The translations under genes and the position numbers were made by a program. DNA of 64,000 bases, from contig NZ_LS999833.1 of the NCBI RefSeq assembly GCF_900537175.1, positions 1,240,001 through 1,304,000 on the forward strand, given 5' to 3'. The stretch's first letter is position 1, and each line of letters opens with the position of its first letter. Positions 39,818-49,097 of the stretch are shown in pieces. Origin of the DNA: Lentilitoribacter sp. Alg239-R112. Lineage in GTDB: Bacteria > Pseudomonadota > Alphaproteobacteria > Rhizobiales > Rhizobiaceae. Under the pieces are notes generated by a model. That model was not told the origin of the DNA. It did no database searches and saw only the letters and a program-made list of their open reading frames with translations.

Positions 39818-40953
39818 GCGGCTTGTTTGACCAATGACATAGCGTATGATTTGGCCACACGGCGACATTGCTTGAAACGTGTGTTTTCCATCATCATAAG
39901 CAATTCCGCGACAGATGATTGCGAACGCACCTGATCTTGATATTTATCGAGAAGTTTTGCTACGATTTCATCGGCAAGCACAATGTCACTTTGGTGGGAT
40001 GCGTCACGCCAAAGTAAAGTTGCGTCAATAAAGATAGGAATAAGTTCGGGGCTTAGTCCTGCAGATTTATAGAGCGCTTTGACAAGGGAGAAATGTCCGT
40101 CTCGCAAGATCGCACGTATTCGGGATACCCCTTTTCCAGATAATTTGCTAATAACCATAGCAAAGAAATCTACATTGCCTACAGATAGAACATTCATTAG
40201 GAGTGCCGATGTAATTTTCCCTGAAAACCTCAAATGTTCAATCAAGGCTTCCATATCATCATCAGAAGTTCGTTCGATTACGGATAACGCAGCCTGATCG
40301 CATGCGTCTTTTGTCACATAGCTGGCGCGTTTTTCACCCATGAGGGCACTGAGCAAACTATCTTTGGCCAAAACTTGGCCCAACTGCTCTACTAATTCAT
40401 ATCTAATGTGAGCAGGAATATCATTACGATTAAGCAATTCATTCCGAATTTCACCAGCTTGCCCGAATCTCTCAGCAATCCGCACCAACGATAAACAAGC
40501 AATTTGAGATCCGCTATTTTGCAGAAGTTCCGATACAACTTCTTTTTCACCGATTTCAATCAATGCTGCACATACTGCCGGGCTAATATACTTGCGCTGT
40601 GATACGATAAATCGATGTTCCAGCAGTCCATCGGCTACTAAATCTATAAGATTGTTATCTGACAGAAGCGGCGAATAGGCCAATACTGGGGCGCTAACAT
40701 CCAGCTGATCTTGCGCCAAGGCATTAATAACAATGATTGGAACATCTTCGTGCGCGCAAAGGCTGGACGCCATAGCTTTACGAACTTCCGATGACGGATC
40801 ATCCAATAAGAGGATCATTGCCCCTTCAGCTGCTTTCATCTCATCGGCATTGAAGCCCGAACATATATAGGATTCACAAAGCGCTTTCACCGCTAATATT
40901 CTTGACCTAGTATCTGAACTCTCAGCCCAGACAGAAAAGTTATCGAAAATCAT
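39814..40953 (-). CDS. DUF2336 domain protein
   Basis: This 379-residue, mostly helical protein with HEAT-like repeats belongs to the alphaproteobacterial DUF2336 family, which has no established biochemical role. Leucine/alanine-rich helical pairs run through the whole length; no catalytic site is visible. It converges on parE with a four-base stop overlap. The promoter side has two CtrA boxes (41010-41024 and 41034-41048), about 57-95 bases upstream of the ATG, suggesting cell-cycle control. Confidence 0.85.
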   Translation of the reverse strand: MIFDNFSVWAESSDTRSRILAVKALCESYICSGFNADEMKAAEGAMILLLDDPSSEVRKAMASSLCAHEDVPIIVINALAQDQLDVSAPVLAYSPLLSDNNLIDLVADGLLEHRFIVSQRKYISPAVCAALIEIGEKEVVSELLQNSGSQIACLSLVRIAERFGQAGEIRNELLNRNDIPAHIRYELVEQLGQVLAKDSLLSALMGEKRASYVTKDACDQAALSVIERTSDDDMEALIEHLRFSGKITSALLMNVLSVGNVDFFAMVISKLSGKGVSRIRAILRDGHFSLVKALYKSAGLSPELIPIFIDATLLWRDASHQSDIVLADEIVAKLLDKYQDQVRSQSSVAELLMMMENTRFKQCRRVAKSYAMSLVKQAA

Positions 40954-41009
40954 TTCGCGCCCTACATCGACTCAATACTTTAATATCAGCACACATTGAG
41001 CCTAATTGG

Positions 41010-41048
41010 TTAACTTCCCCTTAACCCTGCACCTTAACCTTGTGTTAA
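41010..41048. promoter_or_regulatory. Two tandem CtrA binding boxes
   Basis: TTAA-N7-TTAA occurs at 41010-41024 and again at 41034-41048, both with the exact seven-base spacer of the CtrA consensus. The start-to-start distance is 24 bases. They lie in the 203-base region between the divergent DUF2336 and PAP2 genes, so they could regulate either or both. Confidence 0.65.
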
Positions 41049-41156
41049 GCTGTTACAAACACACTTTATACGAAACAAGAATAGAAAAAGTCGCACTTTA
41101 CTTGTTCAAACCAAGAGAGCAATGTAAACACACCCAAGAAGATATGGGAAATACAT

Positions 41157-41726
41157 ATGCTCCCCGCATTAAATGAAAATAAGAAAAGCATCATAATTGT
41201 TGTTGTTCTTGCCGTTAGTATTATGCTCACACAGAAACGGGCAGAAAAATATGGCGATATGCTGCAGATAATGTTGCCAGTACTTGCGGGTGCTTGCGCA
41301 CTTGCTAATGGCAACTTTGGTGATTTCGCGACCCGGCTAGGTGCATTACAGTTAGCTATACATATTCCTAAAAACACACTTGGCGATATTCCGATAAATC
41401 TAAGGCCTTCCGGCAATACAGGGGGCTTTCCATCTGGCCACACTGCCTCCGCTACATTTGGAGCAACAAGCCTAATATTCAATTGTGTACAAGGAAATGT
41501 ATGGGTAAAATCTGCGCTTGTACTTACGGCAGCATTCACTGGCACATCTAGATTAGAAGCGGAGAAACATAATATCTGGCAAGTATTTGCTGGCTGGATA
41601 ATCGGTTTTTTCATGGCCAGTGCTTGGCGAAAAGGTTCTGGTCCATATGGAGTTTTAAAACAGCTGGCGAACCGCCGTAAAAAACATACGAATAAGAATG
41701 ATAAAATTGAACGATCAATATCTTGA
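41157..41726 (+). CDS. PAP2-family membrane phosphatase-like protein
   Basis: This 189-residue protein has four or five membrane segments. The PAP2 motif 1 is recognisable as K...RPSG, motif 2 as GGFPSGHTAS, and motif 3 as SRLEAEKHNIWQV. In motif 3 the histidine is present but the aspartate four residues later that normally completes the catalytic relay is a glutamine. The protein may be an active variant or a divergent subgroup. It is divergent from DUF2336 behind CtrA boxes and followed closely by an exported hypothetical protein. Confidence 0.8.
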   Translation: MLPALNENKKSIIIVVVLAVSIMLTQKRAEKYGDMLQIMLPVLAGACALANGNFGDFATRLGALQLAIHIPKNTLGDIPINLRPSGNTGGFPSGHTASATFGATSLIFNCVQGNVWVKSALVLTAAFTGTSRLEAEKHNIWQVFAGWIIGFFMASAWRKGSGPYGVLKQLANRRKKHTNKNDKIERSIS

Positions 41727-41776
41727 AATTTATTTTCCATCTTGAAAAATACGCATTTACATTTCATGATTGTTTC

Positions 41777-42709
41777 ATGTTTTCCAACCAAATATTAAAA
41801 TATACTCTCAAATTAATATTGTTGATCATGATGTTTTCGGGGTCCGCATTTGCACAAACTAAAGCACCATTGGACCTAACACCAAAAATCGCGCTACCTG
41901 GATTAAAAGACTTCTCGAATGATTCAGGCGAGTCAGCTCGTACCGTAACCCTTAGAGCAGTGTTGGTTGATGGAGGGGAATCAGTCGAAAACGGTTTAAT
42001 TTGGCGCGTTTTTGACCCAACTCCCGATGAGACTGGAAAACTTAGACTTATTGCAGAAACAGAAGGCGGTTCCACAAAACTTGATTTCACGCCAGGTGAA
42101 TATTTCGTGCACGTGGCTTTCGGTCGAGCGGGCGTTACCAAAAAGCTCTCTGTTCCATCTACAGGTAGCATTTCAGCTCAAACGTATATTCTTGATGCAG
42201 GTGGTCTCATACTAAATGCGACATCCGGTGGCAATGGACGTGTCGTTGGTAAGTTTTTAAAATTTGCAATCTATTCTGGAGAAGATCAAGATGCGCAAGA
42301 CAGCGACCGTCAGCTGGTTTTAGAAGGCGTTAGCGCGAACACAGTTATCAGGCTAAATGAAGGTATCTATCACGTTGTATCCAATTATGGAGATATCAAC
42401 GCCGTTACCCGTGCCGATATTCGGGTGGAAAAAGGCAAGTTGACAGAAGTTCAAATGCAGCATCGGGCAGCATTAGTAACTTTTAAACTCGTATCAAAGC
42501 AAGGTGGAGAAGGTATTGCTGACACCGCATGGTCTCTATACTCATCATCAGGCGATGTAATCAACGAAATGGTTGGCGCATTTCCTAACTTAGTACTTGC
42601 TGAAGGCGACTACCAAGTCAGCGCTCTACATCGAGGAAAAGAATATCCATTAGATTTTCACGTCACTGCCGGTGAAAACGTTGATATTGAGGTTTTGCTT
42701 GGCAACTAA
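41777..42709 (+). CDS. Exported hypothetical protein with repeated beta-sandwich-like modules
   Basis: This 310-residue protein begins with a signal peptide (MFSNQILKYTLKLILLIMMF..., cleavage near SAFAQ). The mature part has at least two similar modules of about 75 residues: VTLRAVLVDGGESVENGLIW ending in a GEYFVHVAFG strand, and VTFKLVSKQGGEGIADTAWS ending in GDYQVSALHRG. This looks like carboxypeptidase-regulatory or Ig-like repeats. An earlier TTG at 41723 overlaps the PAP2 stop but would give an overlong signal. Function is unknown; an envelope partner for the PAP2 protein is only suggested by adjacency. Confidence 0.7.
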   Translation: MFSNQILKYTLKLILLIMMFSGSAFAQTKAPLDLTPKIALPGLKDFSNDSGESARTVTLRAVLVDGGESVENGLIWRVFDPTPDETGKLRLIAETEGGSTKLDFTPGEYFVHVAFGRAGVTKKLSVPSTGSISAQTYILDAGGLILNATSGGNGRVVGKFLKFAIYSGEDQDAQDSDRQLVLEGVSANTVIRLNEGIYHVVSNYGDINAVTRADIRVEKGKLTEVQMQHRAALVTFKLVSKQGGEGIADTAWSLYSSSGDVINEMVGAFPNLVLAEGDYQVSALHRGKEYPLDFHVTAGENVDIEVLLGN

Positions 42710-42745
42710 GTCATTAACAAGTTGCCAAACAAAGTGTTTTAAATA

Positions 42746-44695
42746 TTATTTACGTTTCAAATCCGGAGGTGTAGCCTCAAGCTTTAGGCTTTCAAGAGCT
42801 TCATCCAAAGTCATGGATGTCTGATCTCGACTTCCTAATCTACGAATATTGACCGTTCTTTCCTCAGCTTCGCGGCGACCACAGACTATAATGACCGGCA
42901 CTTTGGAAACTGAATGCTCGCGTACCTTATAGTTGATTTTCTCATTGCGAAAATCTGTTTGAACATGAAGACCCGCCGCCTTTAGTTCTTTCTCTACCTC
43001 AGAGGCATATTCTTCTGCCTCATCCGTAATCGTCGCAACAACGACCTGTAAAGGTGCAAACCATAACGGCATATGACCGGCAAAACTTTCAATCAAAATA
43101 CCTAAGAAACGTTCCATCGAGCCACAAATTGCGCGGTGGATCATAACTGGTTGACGTTTTTCAGAATCGCTATCAATGTAGAAAGCACCAAAACGCTCTG
43201 GTAGATTGAAATCAACCTGCGTCGTGCCACATTGCCATTCACGGCCAATAGCATCACGCAAAGTATATTCAAACTTAGGACCGTAGAAAGCGCCCTCACC
43301 CTCCAAAATACCAGTTTTAATCCGGCCTCCGGAACTCTCTTCAATGGTCTTGAGAACCTTAGTCATGATCTCTTCGGCACGATCCCATGAGGCATCATTG
43401 CCAACCCGTTTTTCAGGACGCGTAGAAAGTTTAACGGTGATTTCATCAAATCCAAAATCAGCGTAAGTCGTCAATATCAAATCATTGATACGCAAGCACT
43501 CAGCAGTCATTTGCTCTTCTGTGCAGAACACATGCGCATCATCTTGTGTAAATCCACGAACGCGCATCAAACCATGCAATGCACCTGATGGTTCATAGCG
43601 ATGCACAGCACCAAATTCAGCCATTTTGATAGGCAGCTCACGATATGATTTCAATCCATGCTTAAAAATCTGCACGTGACCTGGGCAATTCATTGGCTTG
43701 ATGGCAAATACGCGATCGTCAACTGTCTCAGTTGCATACATATTTTCGCGATACCATTCCCAATGCCCTGATGTCTCCCACAAAGCTTTATCCAGAATTT
43801 GCGGCGCATTTACTTCGTCATAGCCGTGCTCGTCCAAACGACGGCGCATATAATTTGTCAAAGTCTGGAACATCCGCCAGCCCTTGGCGTGCCAGAAAAC
43901 AACGCCAGGGCCTTCTTCCTGAAAGTGAAACAGATCCATCTCGCGACCGAGTTTACGATGATCGCGCTTTTCAGCTTCTTCAATCATGTGAAGATGCGCA
44001 TCAAGCTGCTTTTGGTCAGCCCAGGCAGTGCCGTAGATACGTGTCAGCATCTCATTCTCAGAGTCACCGCGCCAATATGCGCCAGCGACTTTCATAAGTT
44101 TGAATGCTGTTCCAATTTGTCCAGTCGATGCCATATGTGGCCCACGGCAAAGATCAAACCAATCACCTTGATGATAAATTTTCACATCTTCATCGCCGGG
44201 AATTGCGTCCACTAGCTCAACTTTATATGTTTCGCCTTTTTCAGCAAAAACGCGTTTTGCTTCGTCACGAGACCAGATTTGCTTTGTAAATTTGTCATTA
44301 CGCTGAATGATTTCGCGCATTTTCTTTTCAATTTTTGGCAAATCTTCCGGTGTAAACGGCGTATCTTTGGCAAAATCATAGAAAAAACCATTTTCAATCA
44401 CCGGACCAATTGTTGCCTGCGTTCCAGGGAAAAGCTCCTGAACAGCCTCTGCCATAACATGAGCGGCATCATGGCGAATAAGCTCGAGCGCTCTGTCATC
44501 TGTTCGTGTAACGATTTCAATAGCGCCAACAGTAATAGGGTCGCTCAAATCGCGCAATTCACCATCAATGGTGATTGCAACAGACTTCTTAGCGAGAGAT
44601 TTTGAGATTGATTCTGCAACATCGCGGCCAGTTGCACCAGCATCATACGAACGTTCAGAACCATCGGGGAATTTAAGATTGATGGCGTCAGCCAT
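42746..44695 (-). CDS. thrS: Threonyl-tRNA synthetase
   Basis: This 649-residue class II synthetase has the TGS domain (1-60), the HxxxH editing domain ([10 protein letters not shown], about 74-83), the catalytic core with the zinc-site MNCPGHV, motif 2 [21 protein letters not shown], and the anticodon-binding domain (about 550-640). A GGAGAG ribosome-binding site supports the ATG. Upstream, CCCGC and GCGGG can form a five-pair stem in the leader, too weak to claim as an operator. Length and motifs are standard. Confidence 0.98.
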   Translation of the reverse strand: MADAINLKFPDGSERSYDAGATGRDVAESISKSLAKKSVAITIDGELRDLSDPITVGAIEIVTRTDDRALELIRHDAAHVMAEAVQELFPGTQATIGPVIENGFFYDFAKDTPFTPEDLPKIEKKMREIIQRNDKFTKQIWSRDEAKRVFAEKGETYKVELVDAIPGDEDVKIYHQGDWFDLCRGPHMASTGQIGTAFKLMKVAGAYWRGDSENEMLTRIYGTAWADQKQLDAHLHMIEEAEKRDHRKLGREMDLFHFQEEGPGVVFWHAKGWRMFQTLTNYMRRRLDEHGYDEVNAPQILDKALWETSGHWEWYRENMYATETVDDRVFAIKPMNCPGHVQIFKHGLKSYRELPIKMAEFGAVHRYEPSGALHGLMRVRGFTQDDAHVFCTEEQMTAECLRINDLILTTYADFGFDEITVKLSTRPEKRVGNDASWDRAEEIMTKVLKTIEESSGGRIKTGILEGEGAFYGPKFEYTLRDAIGREWQCGTTQVDFNLPERFGAFYIDSDSEKRQPVMIHRAICGSMERFLGILIESFAGHMPLWFAPLQVVVATITDEAEEYASEVEKELKAAGLHVQTDFRNEKINYKVREHSVSKVPVIIVCGRREAEERTVNIRRLGSRDQTSMTLDEALESLKLEATPPDLKRK

Positions 44696-44841
44696 AATAT
44701 ACTCTCCTTATCCAGTCCCGCCTACAAACGCGGGTGGTTGTTTTAATTTACCTTTAAAGGTGGCTGCTTTTAACGTGGAGATCAGTGATCGTAAAGAGAA
44801 ATATTCCCGCATCAAATGCATTAAACTTCTATCGAGAATGC

Positions 44842-45165
44842 TTAGCGACGCCAAGGTGTATACCACCTATAATTCTCCGAGAGCTGTTCAGGCACCGGAT
44901 CATGGCCATGTGTTCCAAATGGTCCACATCTGATAACGCGAAAAAAGCCAAACCATCCGCCAATCCAAAGACCATATCGTGCAATTGATTCATACGTATA
45001 CTCAGAACATGTCGGCAAATGTCGACACGAATTGCCAATAAACCCAGACAATGTGAGCTGGTAGAGCCGTATAACTCCGAGACCTAAGAGGCGACCCGGT
45101 GTTTTAGGCCATTTACCCTGCCAGTTTCTGGATTGCTGATTTTTAGATCGCGGTTTTTTTGTCAA
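44842..45165 (-). CDS. yidD: Membrane protein insertion efficiency factor YidD
   Basis: This 107-residue protein assists YidC-dependent insertion at the membrane. The family signature is obvious: IRLYQLTLSGFIGNSCRHLPTCSEY, CSEYTYESIARYG and GWFGFFRVIRCGPFGTHGHDPVP, with the three conserved cysteines. The start is a TTG at 45165 that adds a basic N-terminal tail. It follows the NifU-like gene by 20 bases in the same operon, the usual Rhizobiales order before thrS. Confidence 0.93.
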   Translation of the reverse strand: MTKKPRSKNQQSRNWQGKWPKTPGRLLGLGVIRLYQLTLSGFIGNSCRHLPTCSEYTYESIARYGLWIGGWFGFFRVIRCGPFGTHGHDPVPEQLSENYRWYTPWRR

Positions 45166-45185
45166 TTTTATTATTCAGTAAATTA

Positions 45186-45626
45186 TCAACTTGCCAGCTC
45201 TGAACGTTCGATCTCATCAAGCGCGGTCACAACAGCATCGAATGTTAACATTGTAGAAGCATGGCGTGCACGATAATCCTTTACAGGTTCAAGATATTTA
45301 AGGTCATCAAATCGACCAGTCGGGGACGATCCGCCATCTTTAAGCATGGCGAGCATTTCACTGCGAACTTTTCGCAATTCATCTGTCGAAGCACCGATAA
45401 TATGTTGTGCCATAATTGCCGATGTTGCCTGCCCAAGTGCACATGCTTTTACATCATGCGCAAAATCAGTCACAATTCCGTTTTCGACATTAAGCCAGAT
45501 TTTCACTTTAGAGCCGCACAATTTCGAATGTGCCACAGCCGTTGCGTTTGCATTTGCCAGAGAACCAATACGGGAAATATTTCCCGCAAATTCAAGTATT
45601 TTAGTATTATAAACCTGATCAATCAT
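45186..45626 (-). CDS. NifU N-terminal/IscU-like iron-sulfur scaffold family protein
   Basis: This 146-residue protein has the NifU_N fold with Cys37 (KLCGSK) and Cys62 (VKACALGQA), two of the three cysteines that hold an Fe-S cluster in IscU/SufU. At the third position, in the RARHASTML segment, there is Ser124 instead of Cys. The protein may be a degenerate or specialised scaffold. It is divergent from folE and precedes yidD. Full Fe-S scaffold activity should not be assumed. Confidence 0.82.
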   Translation of the reverse strand: MIDQVYNTKILEFAGNISRIGSLANANATAVAHSKLCGSKVKIWLNVENGIVTDFAHDVKACALGQATSAIMAQHIIGASTDELRKVRSEMLAMLKDGGSSPTGRFDDLKYLEPVKDYRARHASTMLTFDAVVTALDEIERSELAS

Positions 45627-45808
45627 ACCAATTTAAACTACTCTCTCGAAATGGCCATCATAATTCCTATATAATGGCTTGTGCAAAAATTACAAAACAC
45701 ATAAAGACCTTTCTAGTTATGTATTCCGACTATTTTAGTAATATAATAAGCTCGGTTTGGTGATATAGAAGTACTTCCGAGTAAGAACTTAGAATGTCGG
45801 AGTTAAAT

Positions 45809-46420
45809 ATGGACGCGATCGTTAAAAGTATATTGGACCATAGTGGTGACAATAAACCAACACGTGAAGAAGCTGAACGTGCGGTGGAAACATTGCTACG
45901 TTGGCTGGGCGAAGATCCATCACGTGAAGGCTTAATCGATACACCTAAAAGGGTAGTAAAAGCCTACTCCGAACTATTTGGCGGTTATGCCCAAGATCCG
46001 GTCGAAGATCTTTCGCGAACATTTGAGCAAGTCTCAGGCTATGACGACACAGTTATTGTGAAAGATATCCCGTTCTTCTCTCATTGTGAGCATCATATGG
46101 TCCCAATCATCGGTAAGGCTCATGTTGCTTATTTACCGGATGGAAAAGTTGTTGGGCTTTCAAAAATTGCTCGTGTTGTCGATATTTTTGCAAAACGATT
46201 GCAAACTCAGGAATCCATGACTGCCCAAATTGCCCAAGCTATCGACGGAGCACTAGAGCCAAAAGGTGTTGCTGTAATCATTGAAGCAGAACATATGTGC
46301 ATGGCCATGCGCGGAATTCGTAAGCAAGGTTCGACAACTGTCACGTCCACATACAAAGGACGTTATAAAGAAGACAAACAAGAACAAATCAAATTACTGT
46401 CTATCATTGGTCAAGAGTAA
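45809..46420 (+). CDS. folE: GTP cyclohydrolase I
   Basis: This 203-residue enzyme converts GTP to dihydroneopterin triphosphate, the first step of folate synthesis. The zinc ligands are in SHCEHHMVP and in [12 protein letters not shown]. The start is set at 45809 because GGAG lies seven bases before this ATG; the ATG at 45794 has no ribosome-binding site. hisI follows after three bases, a common Rhizobiales arrangement. Confidence 0.96.
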   Translation: MDAIVKSILDHSGDNKPTREEAERAVETLLRWLGEDPSREGLIDTPKRVVKAYSELFGGYAQDPVEDLSRTFEQVSGYDDTVIVKDIPFFSHCEHHMVPIIGKAHVAYLPDGKVVGLSKIARVVDIFAKRLQTQESMTAQIAQAIDGALEPKGVAVIIEAEHMCMAMRGIRKQGSTTVTSTYKGRYKEDKQEQIKLLSIIGQE

Positions 46421-46423
46421 ATC

Positions 46424-46837
46424 ATGACAATTGAGTTTAAAACTCCACCCACAGATAAATCTGTTCTCGAAAGCAGTGGTCCATTCACACCAAAATTTAA
46501 TGCCGATGGCCTCGTGACCGCAATTGTAACGGATGTGCAAGACGGCGAAGTTGTCATGCTAGCACACATGAATTCGGAAGCCTTAGCATTGACCATTGAA
46601 ACTGGAATAGCGCACTATTACTCGCGCTCGCGAAAATCCCTTTGGAAAAAGGGAGAAACATCTGGAAATATTCAATTGGTCCAAGAAATGCGTGCAGACT
46701 GTGATCAAGATGCGATACTTATTAAAGTAGAAATGGCTGGTGAAGGCACAGCTTGTCACACAAATAGAAAATCTTGTTTTTACCGCAAAGTTGAAGGGCT
46801 AAATACAACAAGCCCTTCACTTCGTATCATCGAATAA
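46424..46837 (+). CDS. hisI: Phosphoribosyl-AMP cyclohydrolase
   Basis: This 137-residue zinc/magnesium enzyme catalyses the third step of histidine synthesis. The characteristic segments are [28 protein letters not shown], the metal motif DCDQDA and [11 protein letters not shown]. It is the stand-alone form without a HisE domain. It is coupled to folE and convergent with a CBS-domain gene three bases away. A GAAGGGCT/AGCCCTTC inverted repeat near 46795-46819 inside the 3' end may act in transcript termination. Confidence 0.96.
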   Translation: MTIEFKTPPTDKSVLESSGPFTPKFNADGLVTAIVTDVQDGEVVMLAHMNSEALALTIETGIAHYYSRSRKSLWKKGETSGNIQLVQEMRADCDQDAILIKVEMAGEGTACHTNRKSCFYRKVEGLNTTSPSLRIIE

Positions 46838-46840
46838 GCT

Positions 46841-47272
46841 CTAACCAGCAGCTATATATGACTTAATGTCTTCTGCTTCGCGCTCTACTTCCTGCATACG
46901 GTACTTGATAACATCTCTGATTGAGATAATACCCAAAAGCTTACCATCATCAACAATCGGCAGGTGGCGAAATCCGCCCTCTGTCATTAGTTCCATAACC
47001 TTCATTATGCTGTAGCCAGAATCACAAGTCCGCACATTTTTGGTCATTATCGTCGATAATGGACGATCGAGAACCTCTTTTCCATGCTGAGATACCGCTC
47101 GAACGATGTCTCTTTCTGATAATATGCCTGCAATTTCTTTTTCTGAAGATGAGACAACTACAGCACCTATTTTATTTCCGGCTAAAAAATCGGCAGCCTC
47201 AATGATGGTTTCATCACCTGAGATTGAAGATACGTCGTAACCCTTGTCGTCTAATATGTGTTTCACAGTCAT
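46841..47272 (-). CDS. CBS-domain pair protein
   Basis: This 143-residue protein consists of two CBS motifs (residues about 10-60 and 75-130), the form that binds adenine nucleotides or acts as a regulatory module. The segments GAVVVSSSEKEIAGILSERDIVRA and GGFRHLPIVDDGKLLGIISIRDV are typical. No catalytic domain is attached. It is convergent with hisI. Partner and ligand are unknown. Confidence 0.9.
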   Translation of the reverse strand: MTVKHILDDKGYDVSSISGDETIIEAADFLAGNKIGAVVVSSSEKEIAGILSERDIVRAVSQHGKEVLDRPLSTIMTKNVRTCDSGYSIMKVMELMTEGGFRHLPIVDDGKLLGIISIRDVIKYRMQEVEREAEDIKSYIAAG

Positions 47273-47393
47273 AGGCTATCTCCCAAATTTCAAAACAGCT
47301 TTAAATCACGTTCCTCTTCGGACTTTATCAGCCAAAGCACAGCTTAGCTGAATCACATTAAGACTAGCTCGAAATTTAAGAAATGTACAATGG

Positions 47394-48107
47394 CTACCAG
47401 TTCTTGTTGTCAAAAATATCAAATAATAAAAACCCAAACAAGAACCCGCCAATATGCGCTTCCCAAGCAACAGAATTTACAGAGCCAGTTAAATTGGCGC
47501 CGAATGCTGGTATTAAGCTTATCCCAAACCAAACTGCGAGGTAAATGAGAACTGTCTTGTTCTGAAAAATCTCTAAAAATGATTGGCGAGGTAAGAAATG
47601 AGCTTTATCTCGAATAAATCTCCCACTGAGTGGAAACGCAAACCGTGTTGCAGCTCCCATTAAGGCAGACACAACACCCGATGCACCAATGACCAGTGTA
47701 ACTTCACCCCAGTTCAGCGCAGCAAAAAATGCAGCCGAAGCAATCGCCGACAAGACCCAAAAAACACAAAATCTTATAGTTCCCCATCTACGCGCGACAA
47801 TCGAACCAAATGCGGCAAGCCAGAGCCCATTCACGATGAGGTGACTATATCCGCCGTGTAACAATGAGTAGGTAAATGCTGAGGTAACATACGGGACGCC
47901 CATCTCTGTTATAGATAATACATACCTTTGAGGAATGAATGCAGTATTGACCAATAGCTCCAGATCAAGTTGCTCGCTTAAAAACGTCTCTCTAACCACA
48001 TGAATTGCTAACAATACGACAAGTGAGAACAAGATAATGCCTGGCAAATTGAAGATAGGTGGATCTTTTTGTTCTTCAAAGGAAACAGGGTCTGAATTGC
48101 TGTTCAT
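47394..48107 (-). CDS. Rhomboid family intramembrane serine protease
   Basis: This 237-residue protein has about six transmembrane helices. The catalytic serine is in IGASGVVSAL and the histidine in the last helix in AHIGGFLFGF. The HGGYSHLIVNGLWL segment is the rhomboid HxxxHxxxN-like oxyanion helix. The ATG at 48107 is preferred to an ATG 105 bases upstream, because the region between is non-coding in character and the cytoplasmic tail starts here. A strong minus-strand terminator lies only 54 bases upstream of this start, so expression may depend on read-through. Confidence 0.88.
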   Translation of the reverse strand: MNSNSDPVSFEEQKDPPIFNLPGIILFSLVVLLAIHVVRETFLSEQLDLELLVNTAFIPQRYVLSITEMGVPYVTSAFTYSLLHGGYSHLIVNGLWLAAFGSIVARRWGTIRFCVFWVLSAIASAAFFAALNWGEVTLVIGASGVVSALMGAATRFAFPLSGRFIRDKAHFLPRQSFLEIFQNKTVLIYLAVWFGISLIPAFGANLTGSVNSVAWEAHIGGFLFGFLLFDIFDNKNW

Positions 48108-48160
48108 AAAGGCTATCCATTTTAAATGTAAATATAGTCGTCCATAGACGTTATTTGGAT

Positions 48161-48194
48161 AAAAAAAAAGACCACGTGAAATGTCACGCGGTCT
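48161..48194 (-). terminator. Strong Rho-independent terminator, minus strand
   Basis: AGACCACGTGA (48169-48179) and TCACGCGGTCT (48184-48194) pair over 11 positions with one central mismatch and a four-base loop, followed on the minus strand by nine T residues. No protein-coding gene on the minus strand lies directly upstream. Confidence 0.85.
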
Positions 48195-48340
48195 ATGATC
48201 AGAAATGATCAAAATGGGGTGCTGTTTTTCCTAGTTGGAAACATATTATTAACTTGCCACAGAATGCGTCACCTCACAACAGAAACCATTTATTAAGGTT
48301 AATATCCGGCAGTTAAACAAAATCCCAACCCGTCAACTAA
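48161..48340 (-). ncRNA. Candidate small RNA or attenuator leader upstream of the rhomboid gene
   Basis: The 289 bases between the rhomboid start and the divergent PAS_5 gene contain a strong minus-strand terminator at 48161-48194 but no credible gene feeding it. The transcript would begin somewhere right of about 48300; the 5' boundary given is a guess. Only tiny open frames without ribosome-binding sites are present (one of 17 codons starting at about 48352). Either this is an independent small RNA, or the leader of the rhomboid gene, stopped by an attenuator 54 bases before the ATG. I do not recognise a known riboswitch. Confidence 0.45.
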
Positions 48341-48396
48341 TATAGCACCCATCGGTGATATCGTAGTTTTAAGTATAGAGTAACGGGTAATGCGCC

Positions 48397-49017
48397 ATGC
48401 AACATTCGACAAACAGAGAATTGTTTCATTATTGGAATGCATTACGTTCTGATCGCCCTGCCCCGTTGCGTCCTGAATTTGAACCCTCTGCTATCGGCAA
48501 TATTATAGGTTCTATCTTCATGCTTGAAGTAACTTGCACTATAGCAGCTATTCGGCTTGCCGGCGGGAACATATGCGGAATGTTTGGCGAAGAACTTCGC
48601 GGAAAAGCATTTGCTAAACTTTGGCTTAATGGTGTTGATCGCAAGCCAAGCACTATCGCCAACCGATGCATAGAAGACACAACCCCCTATTTATTACGCG
48701 CAGATGGATTAACCCGCGCAGGCTCTATCTCAGAACTTGAATTGTTGATCGTGCCTTTAATGGGTACGGGTAATCAATCAGATCGGGTCGTTGGATCTTT
48801 GGCTGACCTTGATCAGAATGACCCATTTGTGAAGAAACACATCATCGGCATGTCTTTAACTTCTATTAGAGCAATTGATCGAGATACAATTCCTGTCACC
48901 TTTGATAATGGACAGCGGGCAAACCCTGCAAAGATGCGCAAAACAATAACAAAGCCACAAAAAACAGGCCGGAAGAAACATCATTTACATGTTATCGATG
49001 GCGGAATTAATACTTAA
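48397..49017 (+). CDS. PAS_5 (DUF1457) domain protein
   Basis: This 206-residue protein has a PAS_5-type domain (about residues 5-150) typical of Rhizobiales, with ELFHYWNALRSDRPAPLRPEFEP at the start and AIRLAGGNICGMFGEELRGKAF as the PAS core. The C-terminal 50 residues are basic (Lys/Arg-rich), possibly a nucleic-acid or membrane contact. It precedes a PilZ-domain gene by about 80 bases. No effector domain is attached; ligand unknown. Confidence 0.85.
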   Translation: MQHSTNRELFHYWNALRSDRPAPLRPEFEPSAIGNIIGSIFMLEVTCTIAAIRLAGGNICGMFGEELRGKAFAKLWLNGVDRKPSTIANRCIEDTTPYLLRADGLTRAGSISELELLIVPLMGTGNQSDRVVGSLADLDQNDPFVKKHIIGMSLTSIRAIDRDTIPVTFDNGQRANPAKMRKTITKPQKTGRKKHHLHVIDGGINT

Positions 49018-49097
49018 ACACCAGTCATAAAGCTTACAGATTTTTAACCATCCTATTATAGATTTCGGATATACAAAAATCGAAGGTTTTGTTCAAA

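Noticed and set aside
41066..41791. A 241-codon open frame on the minus strand across the PAP2 gene
   Set aside because: It is antisense to a protein with clear PAP2 motifs and a good start. The antisense product has no recognisable family, and its length follows from codon bias of the real gene.
44700..44735. Possible translational operator hairpin upstream of thrS
   Set aside because: The stem is only five pairs and does not resemble the tRNA-like thrS operator of E. coli.
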